Assembly (NCBI GenBank): GCA_023333565.1
Contig: JAJKFH010001810.1
Location: 1,054,001-1,118,000, forward strand
Reading direction: 5' to 3'
DNA: 64,000 bases
Origin: Puffinus mauretanicus
Lineage: Eukaryota; Chordata; Aves; Procellariiformes; Procellariidae
Under the pieces are notes generated by a model. That model ran no database searches. It saw only the letters and a list, made by a program, of their open reading frames with translations, and was not told the DNA's origin. How positions within the stretch are numbered: the stretch's first letter is position 1; each line of letters opens with the position of its first letter. Below, piece after piece: positions 36,155 to 46,638 of the stretch. The position numbers and the translations under genes were made by a program.

Positions 36155-36649
36155 CGTGTCCCGAGCTGGGCTGCCCAGTACAAGGACACAGGCTGAATAC
36201 AGCAAGTCCAGGGAAGGGCCACTGACACACAGAAGGGCTTGGAGCATCTCTTACATGAGGAGAGGCTGAGGGAGCTGGGACTGTTCAGCCTGGAGAAGGG
36301 AAGGGTCAGGTGGATCTTAGCACTGCACGAAGGGAGGGTGTAGAGGAGACAGAGCCAGACTCTTCCCAGTCGTGCCGGTGACAGGACAAGAGGCAATGGG
36401 CACAGACTGAAACACAGGGAATTCCATTTAAACATCAGAAAAAACACTTTTACTGTTAGGGTGGGCAAACACCGGGACAAGTTGCCGAGAGAGGTTGTGG
36501 AGTATCCATCCCTGGAGATATGCAAAGCCCACCTGGACACAGCCCTGAGCAACCTGCTCTGACTAACTCTTCTCTGAGCGGGGGGCTGGACAAGATGGGC
36601 TCCAGAGGTGCATGCCAACCTCATCCATGCTCTGATCCTGCAATTCTGT
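36155..36649 (+). mobile_element. CR1 LINE fragment, plus strand, older copy
   Basis: The sequence starts within ORF2 (ctgcccagtacaagg, matching the usual region just before the VQRRATK motif). It runs through the C-terminal coding region to a TGA at 36560-36562 and then the 3' untranslated region, ending near GATCCTGCAATTCTGT, a decayed octamer tail. The 5' part is frameshifted and diverged, while the last 67 codons are still open. Its protein end (NTFTVRVGKHRDKLPREVVE) differs from the other copies, indicating a separate CR1 subfamily. Confidence 0.9.
36359..36562 (+). pseudogene. CR1 ORF2 C-terminal tail
   Basis: An open frame of 67 codons ends at TGA. It contains DRTRGNGHRLKHREF, then HLNIRKNTFTVRVG, then KLPREVVEYPSLEICKAHLD, matching the conserved end of CR1 ORF2. 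Further upstream, homology continues in other frames (for example the [16 protein letters not shown] region near 36,270-36,300), so indels have broken the gene. It has no catalytic domain and no start codon. Confidence 0.85.
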
Positions 36650-39600
36650 CACGTTGGACAGTTTTCTTATTGTCACAATATGTTTTCTAGCAGCTCAGAT
36701 TTTCTCCAACTTCTGCAAGGCAACATTAATTTTATAGATTTTCAGATTTGCATATGCTGCTAGGAGAAACACCTTTTTCATGGTCAGATCCATAGATTTT
36801 GTGCAAAGAAAAATGTCCTTGTTTTTCCCTAGGCTAAGTGGTTCTGAAGGACCATAAAATATTTGCAAAGAAGAAAATACTTTGCAAAGGGAGGAAAACA
36901 CCAAGAGTTCATTTTGAAAAAGAGAGGTGTTCTTGAAAGACTGTGTAACATTAATTCAGGTTAAACATCTGCTGAATGATAGCCTGCATTATTCTGTCTG
37001 AGTGCTCAAAATTTTGTGCAAATATATCCAAAAACCTTGAAGAAAGTATTTTTTATAATTACATTTTTTATATTTTTTTTACAGTTGAGTAAATTGACCC
37101 ACAGAGAATGTAAGGAAACAGTCCAGCAAAGCAGTGGCATACGCAGACGTAGAAACCTATGTAGCAGATCTAATTTCTAGACTCTGACATAAGATTCCAT
37201 TGCATTAATAGCAAATTACATTGTGTTATACAATAAGTTTTGTAATAAGGAAATTCTGATGATTATATTAAATCCATCAGAAGTTAAAATTAATAACTTG
37301 CAGATTAAGTGACATTGTAGAGAAGAACAGGTTTGCTCTTGTTCTGTAAAACAACTGGTTTTGAGGGGACCTAAGAAGGTCAAATCACATCCGCAGTAGA
37401 AACTCGATGAAAACCAAGATCCTGACTCTCACATGTGCGTTCGAAAAGCGCACCCTCTACGTCTAACAACACACATTTCTGTAAACTAACAGAAGAGTAG
37501 CTGGAAAATAGTGTGAACAAAATGTTTGCATAAATATGAAGTTGGGCACAGCTGTTCTGAGAAAGCATGAAGCTAAAATAATATAGGAAATGGAAGCAAG
37601 GAATTCTTTTATGTTTAAAATATGAGCCTACATGAGAAGAGATTAATGAGAATAGTTGTGAAAATGAATTCATTATAATATGAGCTATTTCCTTTTTTGG
37701 ACCTGGTAAGTTATGGTTTCATGAATATTTGTCAAAGTTAATGTTGTGAAGCTGAGCTGTTGCTTATTCTTGGAGAATAAAACTTGTGGTCTTCCTTTGT
37801 ATTACATATTCTCTTTTAAAAAATGAAGAGAATGCAATGATTAATACATATGCTGCTAAATTCTCAGAAGCTTGATTCAGCTATGGAACAAGAACATTTT
37901 GCTTCTTGTGAAAAAGTAATGAACTGTATAAATATAGGAATCAAAGCTTAAAGTTGGCTGAAAATGATGAACGGCTCTTCTCTTTGGAAACTTAATCTTT
38001 GTTCAGTTTCTTGACTTTCAGATAAGAAGAGCCATCAGGCTTTTCCACACTTGCTTATGCAGTATATCACATCCATTATGGTGCTTATGCTCGTATGGGA
38101 AGAACAGTGCCTTGTCCAGTTATGAGGTGACATAAGGTACTTGGAAATAATATAGCTGCTACTGCAGATTTAAAACAAACAAACAAACAAACAAAACCCT
38201 CATGGTTTTCCACAGTGAAACAATGAGGCAAAATCTTTGTTGAAGGCAGTTTGCGTATGTATAAAAAAAATCATGATAAGTTTCTAAATTCTAATTGCAC
38301 AAAAAGCCTCAGATATATGCTTAATCTTGATTTTTAAGAAGCCAGTATAATCATGCATTAATTAAACTTGCAAATCTATTTTTTCTGAGATGTGTTTTCT
38401 TCTTGGCAGGATATTATTTTAAATTAACATTCTGCTTTTGGGCAAACTAATAGCAGATTTCCAGGAAAGGATAATTTGCCTTTCCACAAAGAGTTTTCAA
38501 ACATGGAAGAAAGTTTGCATTAACTTTTAGATTGTCCTCAACTTTCTTTGTTGTTTGTTACAGTAGAACACAAGGCACTGAAAATAGAATTCATAAAAAA
38601 ATTGTACAAAACTGAGGACTTGAGAGATGGATAAATGTCTTTCTGCAAGTTGCTCATAACTTGTAACCACTTTGGCCATATTTGATTTGTACATTGTAGA
38701 GAATTTTGACCAGAAATTAGATTGCAATGGTATTATTTATTATTCAGTATTGATTTATTTGATTAAAGGATTTATAAAAACATGGATGAATTAACCAGAC
38801 TGTTTTAATGAAGTAATGAGGTTCCATGTAAAGCAGTACAAACCTTAGTGAGTACATACTCATATTCTAGTTGAAACTGGTAGGTATTTGGGTACAGGAT
38901 AAACATATCTCTGAATACTTGAGATACACCCATGCTGTAGTTTGGTGAAATCACGCAAGTCGTAGGAATCGTAACATCTTAAAATTATATGTAGAAAGGC
39001 AAGAAATCATTAATATTTGTTAGTCCTGTATTTTAAACAGTGCATAGCTCTGTTTGATTTTGTTGATGTATTAGCTGTTACAAACACAAGAAAGGAAATG
39101 TTTTAGATAACCACATATACCAAAAAGTGCCTATAATTGTTTCAGCCTGACCTCTGTGGGGTCAGTGGAGTTAGTCTGCCTGTATTAAGCAAAGGTAGCA
39201 CTGGTCTAAAGCGCAGCTGTTTGCCTGAGCATACTGCTGAGTGTTCAAACAGTCAAAGTTATAATGCCCTTCAACATTCAAACACGAAGAACTGCATTAT
39301 TTTCACAGTGTAAGGACTTCAAAATGATGTCTTCTGGAGAGACTTAGGCCAGTTTCATAGATCATACACCTCAATATGGCATAAAATCTCAACGCGCGCT
39401 TATAATGTGGGACTTGAAACCCTTTGACAAAAAAACCCTAGCATTGTTTAACTCAAAGGAAATTTTGCCATTGGCTTTAATGGATCCAATTTTTTGCTGT
39501 ACATTGGTTTCACCTTGAAAACTTGTTTTTAGTGTTGTTTATTACTATTTTTTTTTTCCTGAGGCAGGAACGTTCTGGCCTATGGAGATGTTTTTGAAAG

Positions 39601-40131
39601 TTAAAATTTGTGCTTCTGCAGCTTCTAATCTTATTAAAGAGAAATTCTTCTTCATGTATTGAAATTCTATCTTGAGTACTCAAAAATTTGCCTACACATA
39701 CACACCTAGCACCATGCGAGATGTAGTGTAGTCTGTGGCACAGCACATCCAGGAGAGGAGGACGGTAGAGCACAGGGCGATGGAGCTCCTGCGCTCTTGG
39801 GAGCACAGGAAGGATATCCAAAAAAATCCCAAGTATTGCTGGAAACCTTTTAGGCAATTAACTCAGAGCCCAGGTTATATGTACATACCTAAATCTAGAT
39901 TCATACTCTGGATCTGAGTTTCTACCTCATGCCTTTATTCATGTTAGCATAAAGGAGCTGAGCAAAATGACACAATACTGTCTTCTAACCATACACCCGA
40001 CTTGAAATGTGTGTGTCTGTGTATATACATATATTTAACTGTAAACAAATTAATGATCCCACATGGTGCATTGGTCTTGGTATACACATGTTCTTTTGAG
40101 AGATCCTCTCAAAATAGCTTTCGAGATATCT
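36650..40131. other. AT-rich non-coding stretch, no gene recognised
   Basis: There are only short frames. The one clear repeat is an (AAAC) array at 38172-38197. Apart from that and short homopolymers I see nothing to annotate. Confidence 0.55.
38172..38197. repeat. (AAAC)n simple repeat
   Basis: About six AAAC units run without interruption, a simple repeat likely derived from an A-rich tract. Confidence 0.95.
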
Positions 40132-40278
40132 CTCATCCTTGGAGATATTCAAAAGCCGCCTGGACATAGTCCTGGGCAATCTGCTGTAGGTGACCCTGCT
40201 TGAGCAGAAGGGTTAGACGAGATGATCTCGAGAGGTCCCTTCCAACCCCAGCCATTCTGTGATTCTGTGATTCTGTGA
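40132..40278 (+). mobile_element. CR1 3' end, plus strand, very short
   Basis: Only the last 18 or so codons of ORF2 (SLEIFKSRLDIVLGNLL, then TAG at 40187-40189), the whole 3' untranslated region and the tail remain. The tail shows three ATTCTGTG octamers. The 3' untranslated region matches the well-known CR1 end (GAGAGGTCCCTTCCAACCCC). This is a heavily 5'-truncated insertion with a well-preserved end, so probably fairly young. Confidence 0.95.
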
Positions 40279-42825
40279 GAGAGGTTTGCTTATAAGCAAA
40301 TTATGAGCTAATAGGGAATATGCCAGTAGATGGTGCTCATGAATGTATAGCTTTGTTCTCACATTATTAACAATTTTTTGGTATTGAATGTTAGCAGGCT
40401 TCCAGCATATTGTTTATGTGGCTCTTTTAACAGTTGCGTAATTAAAGTTCAGCACATACATAATTATTTGCAAGGTAAGAGCCTAAATGATGTCTTAAGG
40501 TTGTAGATGAAACTGATCCTGCACTAAGTCCCTCAGTTGCCTTCATCTTAGCACGGGTCCTCCAAAACCAAATTATTTCCACCCTGTTTGAATTCCCCTC
40601 TACAGAATGACATTGTTTCTTGGCTCTGGAACTATCCGAAATCAAAGAATTTTGAGGACGTCAGGGAATTCTGAATGTGAACTGCTGGCCTCAGCGCTTT
40701 ATCACTGCTAAATTAGGATAATAACATTTTCTGTTTTCTCAGGCTGCAGGAACTGACCTCAGAACTGTATTGGACTTGACTCTGCTGAACAGATGTTGTA
40801 ATTAGATGATAAAAAAATCTAATTTGTTCCATAGAGGAAAGGAACAGAAAAGTATTTTATTTACATGAAGGGCATAACCACATTAAAACAGTTCGATGAA
40901 AACATTATATATTTCAGAAAGTTGTTACTGAATAGAGTTAGGGCTAGGGCTTATAAAAGACACATCTACAAGCTGGCATGTAAGTGGTTGTTATAGACAT
41001 AATGACCCACTGAAAATGCTGCAGTGAGAACTGGGTGCCCAAGCTCCAGGAAACTGAATGGGGAAAACTGGAAGCTCAAAGAGGCAACCTGAAAACCTGA
41101 GCTGAGTGAGAAGTCACCGTAAGTTAGCTGTTAGAGGGTAAATGAAGGGTATCTGAACTCCTACCCCATGGCAAGAGCTAACCTCTGTCATTTGATCCAG
41201 CAGTGGACGCCTCCATCCATGGAGAGAGCAGGGTTTGGAGTCCTCTCCCTGTACTAACCACTTCCAGACTTTTTTTCTGGAACAACTGAGCAGAACCTAC
41301 TACTGTCTTTGTAAGGAAACACGAGTAGCATGACAGTACCTGCCTTTTATAGGTACTGTTATATATAAGTGGGTGAACACCTCCCGGGAAGTAGGGTAGC
41401 TGCCTTCCGCAGCCTCCACTCACTTAGGTGTCTCCCAGATGAGAACTTCAACCACCACCTGCCAGGCTGGTGCAGGTGGGCGCCCGCTCCTGCGCATGGT
41501 CTGCTCAGCCCAACAAGCAGTGCCACAGGAACGGGACCGAACTGGGGGAGCAAAACAGAGCCTGACCCTGCAGCCTGGTGCCCCGGCATCCATTGGTGAG
41601 CTGTGCAGACATAGGCATTTCACGTGAAATAGTCACTGGTTAAAATATAGAAACTATCCTGAGACCAGGCACCATGGATCAAGACTACCCCTTCTAGGTG
41701 ATTTCCCTGGTTGCTCCTGTGTCCCCGTGACGCTTGGTTTCCTGCCCACGCAATGCCTCTGTTCCAACAGCACAAGGATATTTGCCCACCTAGGCTGGCC
41801 TGCAGCCTGCCTGTTCGCACAGTCTCTTGGCAAACGTGGCTTTTGTTTGCCTCAGGCTAAGGAGGGAGTTCAGTCCAAAGTCATCTTTATCCCAGGAGAG
41901 GGTTCTCTTGCATAGATCAGAGGCTAACAGGTTTTTTTCTCAGCTGGTGAAATAATTTCTATGCACATTTCCAGACTTGTGACCCTCAACGGAGACTGTG
42001 ATGCTCTGTGATTTGGGAAATTTCTCATGCTGCCTGAATCCAACACTGAAGAGCGTCGTGGCAGAGGTCTGACGGAGAAGGTCAGCATGCCCGCTGGGCT
42101 CAGGACCCCCTGCACCTGCCTGGTGAGCCGGGCAGCCCTCGGCACGGGCAGTGCAGACCCGCAGGGACGTGTAGAAGGAGCAGCTGTAGGAGCTGAGAAA
42201 ACCAGCCTGGATCACAGCTCCTGTCTTCAGCCCTTTCTGGATCTGACCCTCACTTGAATAAAATATTGTCATTATTTAGTACCTTCTGTGAGTAAATTCA
42301 TACTACTAAATAATAGGGAAATGGTGTTTGATAAATTTTAGACAGAAAAGCATACACTACCCTTGTTTTAGTGCAGCATATGGCAAAAGCTGAATGTTTT
42401 TTATTAACGGTTCACATACTGTTTACATTTTATTCCTATTATTTTGTTGGTCCTTAAATACAAAAATATAATTATAAATATTTTAGATGTTTTCTACTTC
42501 TAAGTTCTTTTCCCACAGCTGGTGATCTATTTTGCCAATATGGGTTGAAGGAACATCATCAATTGGAAATCTAATCCATTTTAAAAACAGAGTTAGAAGG
42601 AGAATAAATTACAACACCTGCTAATAACCTCCCTGCCAGTTTTCCTATTTCTTTTTAAGATTTTTTCCCCCTCTTCTCTCTCGCTGTGCCGGGGCTTGAT
42701 CGTTCACTCATTGCTGTGAAAGGCAGCATTGCCACCGGCTTTGCGAGGTGCAGGCTCTAAAGCTCCAACGGTGGGTGCAAGGCTCGGCGTGCTGTGCTGT
42801 GGGGAGATGCAGAGCTGTCGCCATG
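40279..42825. other. Mixed-GC non-coding stretch, no gene recognised
   Basis: GC content rises from about 41.4 kb. Frames of 60-110 codons occur on both strands at 41.36-42.27 kb, but they overlap one another in several frames and none resembles a known protein. The bases just before the next LTR (CCATG, 42821-42825) form its left target-site duplication. Confidence 0.5.
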
Positions 42826-43084
42826 TGTGCTGGGTTTGGCTGGGACAGAGTTAATTTTCTTCATAGCAGCTGGTATGGGGCTCTGTTTTGGATTTGTGCT
42901 GAAAACGGTGTTGATAACACAGGGATGTTTTCGTCACTGCTGAGCAGTGCTTACACAAGGTCAAGGCCTTTTCTGCTCCTCACCCCACTCCACCAGCGAG
43001 TAGGCTGGGGGTGCACAAGAAGCTGGGAGGGGACACGGCTGGGACAGCTGACCCCAACTGACCAAAGGGATATCCCATACCATA

Positions 43085-43108
43085 TGACGTCATGCTCAGC
43101 TTATAAAG
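43085..43108 (+). promoter_or_regulatory. LTR core promoter: CRE octamer and TATA box
   Basis: A perfect palindromic CRE, TGACGTCA, lies at 43085-43092 and TATAAAG at 43102-43108, only ten bases apart. The CRE and its flanks (ATGCTCAG) are identical in the related LTR at 19.6 kb, showing constraint within the family. CREB/ATF responsiveness is an inference from the motif. Confidence 0.6.
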
Positions 43109-43286
43109 CTGGGGGAAGAAGAAAGAAGGGGGACGTTTGGAGTGATGGCGTTTGTCTTCCCAAGTAACCATTACGTGTGATGGAGCCCTGCTTTCCTGGC
43201 GATGGCTGAACACCTGCCTGCCCATGGGAAGTAGTGAATGAATTCCTTGTTTTGCTTTGCTTGTGTGCGTGGCTTTTGCTTTACCT

Positions 43287-43292
43287 ATTAAA
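43287..43292 (+). terminator. ATTAAA poly(A) signal of the LTR
   Basis: ATTAAA lies about 185 bases after the TATA box and about 120 before the LTR end, in the same context (CTGTCTTTATCTCAACC) as in the sister LTR. Confidence 0.6.
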
Positions 43293-43412
43293 CTGTCTTT
43301 ATCTCAACCAACAAGTTTTCTCACTTTTCCGATTCTCTTCCCCATCCCAGAGCGGGGGAGTGAGTGAGCGGCTCTGTGGGGCTGAGTTGCTGGCTGGGGT
43401 TAAACCATGACA

Positions 43413-46359
43413 CCGTGTCGCATGATGGACTGCCTGGAGCTGCTGTGGGGCCACCCCCCATACACCTGCATTCACGTATCAGCGCTGCAGAGACTGCTCT
43501 CGGTAGAGATTTTGGCATTAGCTCAGTCTCTCCATGGCAGAGCAAAACGTGGGACGGGCCGGTTTGACGTGCGTGTGCCCTTGGACAGCCTGGTGAGCAA
43601 CTGAAGGAACTGACTACAGAGGGAAACCAAACAACTGTGCCCAAAGGACCAAAATATGCACAAAGCCCTAAATTAAGGGGAGAGGAGGAATAGAAATACT
43701 CATACTACTGATAGCTTTTTTTTGTGTGCTTATAAAATTCACTTTATAGCACACAGGTTCCTGAGCGCATCATCTTCCACGAGGTACCTAGAAAATTCGT
43801 GAATGTGAAAGCACTACCAGCAGATGGGAAGCTGCTACATTCAGCTTACACAAAGCTCCCCGTCGGTCTGACTCATCCACCCACCTGGCCCACGCTGCCA
43901 GCGAGGTCAGGCTTAACGGGCGCTTTGCTTTCTCTGCCTTGTCCCGGCCCATGGCGCACCCTCCCCTGCAGAGCGGCAGGACCACTGCCCCATCCTTCCC
44001 TGTTCTGCTCCCTTCTCAGCTGGGTCTGTCCTAGGGTGCCTGCAGTAAATGAGGCCATCAGTAATGGCAAACTATCCAGGCAACTAGGCAGAATCTGGGT
44101 AGCTGATAAAATCAGCTGGTTTCTTTATCATTAGTATAATGGTTTTCCACCGACGACCTATCAGAATACCTCCTCTTCATCCTCCCCTCTTCACACACGT
44201 GTACACGTAACCTTTCATAGCCAGACCTCCTCCTGTTCAGCGTTTTGGAGGTGGGACAGTGGCTGAAACTGCCTGACACTCATTCACAACTCCAAAACCG
44301 ACAACCACTGCCACAGTGCATTGGCTCAACCGTTCATCTCGTTCAACATCTTGCAACAACCACTTCCCAATGCTTCACGAAAATGCGCTACTCCCCCTCA
44401 GTATGCAAGTTATACAACTACAAGCCTTAGGGGAGAAATTTCTTTTTAAGCCCAGGCATCGTAGCATCTAACTTGTCCTTTAGACATTTTTTTCCCGAGG
44501 CCAGAAGGATGTTTTTGTTTGTCACATGCATACCTTTTCCTGTTTCATTAATATAAAGGTCTTGATAAAATGACTTTCAGTTTTTTCCAGATCATCTCAG
44601 GCAGGAAATGTTTTCTGTCTCCTCTGACAATTAATCAGTAAAACCCTGTTCCTGTGATGCATAAAAAAAAACCCGCCTTCAGCACTGAAGTAATGATTAA
44701 TTTATGCAATGTTTGAATGATTTTCATCAGTTAGCAGATACAATGATTTGATTTTCCTGTATAATGATTTCATCTTAAATATCTCACTTGCCAAAAGAGC
44801 CTGACAGATCTGATGTGAATACTATTTTCTTATTACAGTAAATGACTTTGTATTCAGATTTTTTACATTTTGATACTTGCTTACCTTAAAAGATAATTCA
44901 AAATAATTGTACTTTATTTTCATTTTGAAGTTTCATTCCTTTAAATGAGTCATTGATGAATTCCCTAATGCAATTCAGAATCCAGTTTGCTATTTTAAAT
45001 AACCAGCCGCTTCACAAGAAGCATAAATGCCCTCTTCCACAGTGAGCAGTTCAGTCTGCCTACCATAATTTTTTTTTCCCCGATGCATTCAACAGAGACA
45101 CTTCTGAAGATCTACAGGATCCAGCCTGCCTCATTTAAATACTCATTACTCTCCTTTGACCGCATGGGGTTTTTCAGCACCTTGAGAGACTTATTCAATC
45201 AGATTAAGTGTCAACCACCTTCACTGAAAATAGAGGGAAACAATAGCAAATGTTAGAGAAATGCATTTGGCATCCAGTCTGCCCAGCCCTTTTTGGCAGT
45301 GGGTAGTAGTGTGCCAGCAACCACCTTATGCATTTTAATAAGGATGCTTTTCAAACCATAGGGATCTATGGACTTTTAAGGAACCCATGAAAAGGAACAA
45401 GGAAAAGACAGCTAATTGTCAGTAATCTTAAAATCACTATGCAGAGCCCTGCACTTCTGTATGAATTAAGGTTATAGTCATTGCTCCCTGGAACTTTTGT
45501 GTGTTTTACATTATGTTATTGTTGCATAAAAACCTCAAGCTGGTCCAAGAAGCAAAGCCTAGATCTCCCCCTTTTCACCGATGCTACGTGCCCAAAGGAA
45601 TAGGCTAAAGCCAGACTCCCTGCCGTGTGCCTTCCCTTAGGCTGCATCACTCACCCCTGGCTGCGAGGGGCAGCTGCCCTGCTTCACGGCGTGCTCGGGG
45701 TGGCCCAGGAGCGGCTATGCAGGGAATATCTGGCACCGTAAAATGCTGTACCAATTTGCAAATAGGGGAATGCCAGTATCATCAAATCATCACGTACTTG
45801 GGTGATTAAATTTAAGCACGCAAGGAATTTTCAGACTAACTGGGGAAGTACCTAATGAATTCAGATTTTTCTGGAAAGCAGACAGTGAATCACAATCTAG
45901 AAATTCAGGAGGACTTTATAGGCTCACCTCCCTGCTCAGACAGAAATCTCCCCGTGGTTTTCCCTTTAATACAAATGGATTTTTGCAAATGGCAGTGTAG
46001 GTTTTAAGCTGGCCTTCTGAACTTAGCATATAGGAAGGTCAAAAGATAGTTGAAAGACAGCTTGGGGTAATACATCGCTGGAGTTTGCAGCCTACCTACC
46101 TTCACTGACCCCTCAATTGGGGTGTAAAGCAAACGCCCTGGCTGATGGTTGGCTTTTCTGTATCTTACTGCCTGGGCAGGAGGCTGATGAGGATGCCAGC
46201 TGCTGTTCGGAGGTGGCTTCCTCTCTCATCAGTATGCACAAAGGTGTAGCTAGCTAATTAATTACTCAATCCTGTGTTAGTGGAGTTGGCTAAACAGCTA
46301 ATTCCTTTGTGGGCTTTTTCACAAAGTCTAGTCCTTCGGACCCTCCATCTCTCCTGCCC
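43413..46359. other. Non-coding stretch, no gene recognised
   Basis: GC-rich near the LTR and AT-rich from 44.5 kb. The open frames around 43.3-44.1 kb are short and lie in several frames. An AATGATT motif cluster is listed separately. No transposon ends were found. Confidence 0.5.
44692..44769. promoter_or_regulatory. Cluster of four AATGATT heptamers, possible enhancer
   Basis: AATGATT occurs at 44692, 44716, 44742 and 44763, spaced 24, 26 and 21 bases, in a 78-base block that also holds TTATGCAA (an octamer-like POU site). TAAT-core motifs are typical homeodomain targets, and near-regular spacing of about two helical turns could be meaningful. AT-rich DNA also yields such motifs by chance, and no conservation data are available here. 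Confidence 0.2.
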
Positions 46360-46638
46360 GTGTTGAAGCTGGGGGAGGGAAAGCGCTCTTGAAACTTGCC
46401 AGGTAAAGAGGGAGCAGCCTGGGGCGGGGGGGGAGGAGATGCGTGCGGACGTCTGTGGAAGAGCAGAGGCTGCAGAGTGGGTTCTCGTGGGGTTGGTAGT
46501 GGTGGAGTTAATTTGTGAGCCGTGGAGCTCTAGGAAGAACTCGGGGCTGGAGGGTGTGGAATCAATTAACTTGTATTTTTGGGTGGAGGGAGAGAGGAGA
46601 TACAAAACTTGTGCCAGGAGGCACAATATTTTGGAAAG
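46360..46638 (+). other. GC-rich segment ending in a consensus splice donor (possible first exon)
   Basis: This segment includes a GGGGCGGGGGGGG (Sp1-like) run near 46,425, then purine-rich sequence with several CpGs. It ends at GGAAAG followed by GTATGT at 46639-46644, a near-perfect donor. The arrangement resembles a promoter plus untranslated first exon. The open frame at 46439-46684 through it has no recognisable similarity. Transcript evidence would be needed, and a chance donor is quite possible. Confidence 0.2.

Larger units (their letters stand above)
42826..43412 (+). mobile_element. Solo LTR of an avian endogenous retrovirus (well preserved)
   Basis: The element begins TGTGCTGGG and ends AAACCATGACA. 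It is flanked by CCATG (42821-42825) and CCGTG (43413-43417). The single difference is what CpG decay would produce (CG to CA), so I read them as one 5-bp target-site duplication. The element shares a promoter block, the ATTAAACTGTCTTTATCTCAACC segment and its 3' end with the LTR at 19633-20166 but is of a distinct, better preserved subfamily. I recall this LTR type as very common in neoavian genomes. A 5-bp duplication fits ERVL-like elements. No internal retroviral genes adjoin it, so it is a solo LTR. Frames crossing it are not host genes. Confidence 0.93.

Noticed and set aside
36139..36624. 161-codon minus-strand open frame
   Set aside because: It is antisense to the plus-strand CR1 at 36155-36649; the real coding remnant reads on the plus strand to the TGA at 36560.
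42748..43167. 139-codon plus-strand open frame
   Set aside because: It crosses the left boundary of the solo LTR at 42826 and is mostly LTR sequence.
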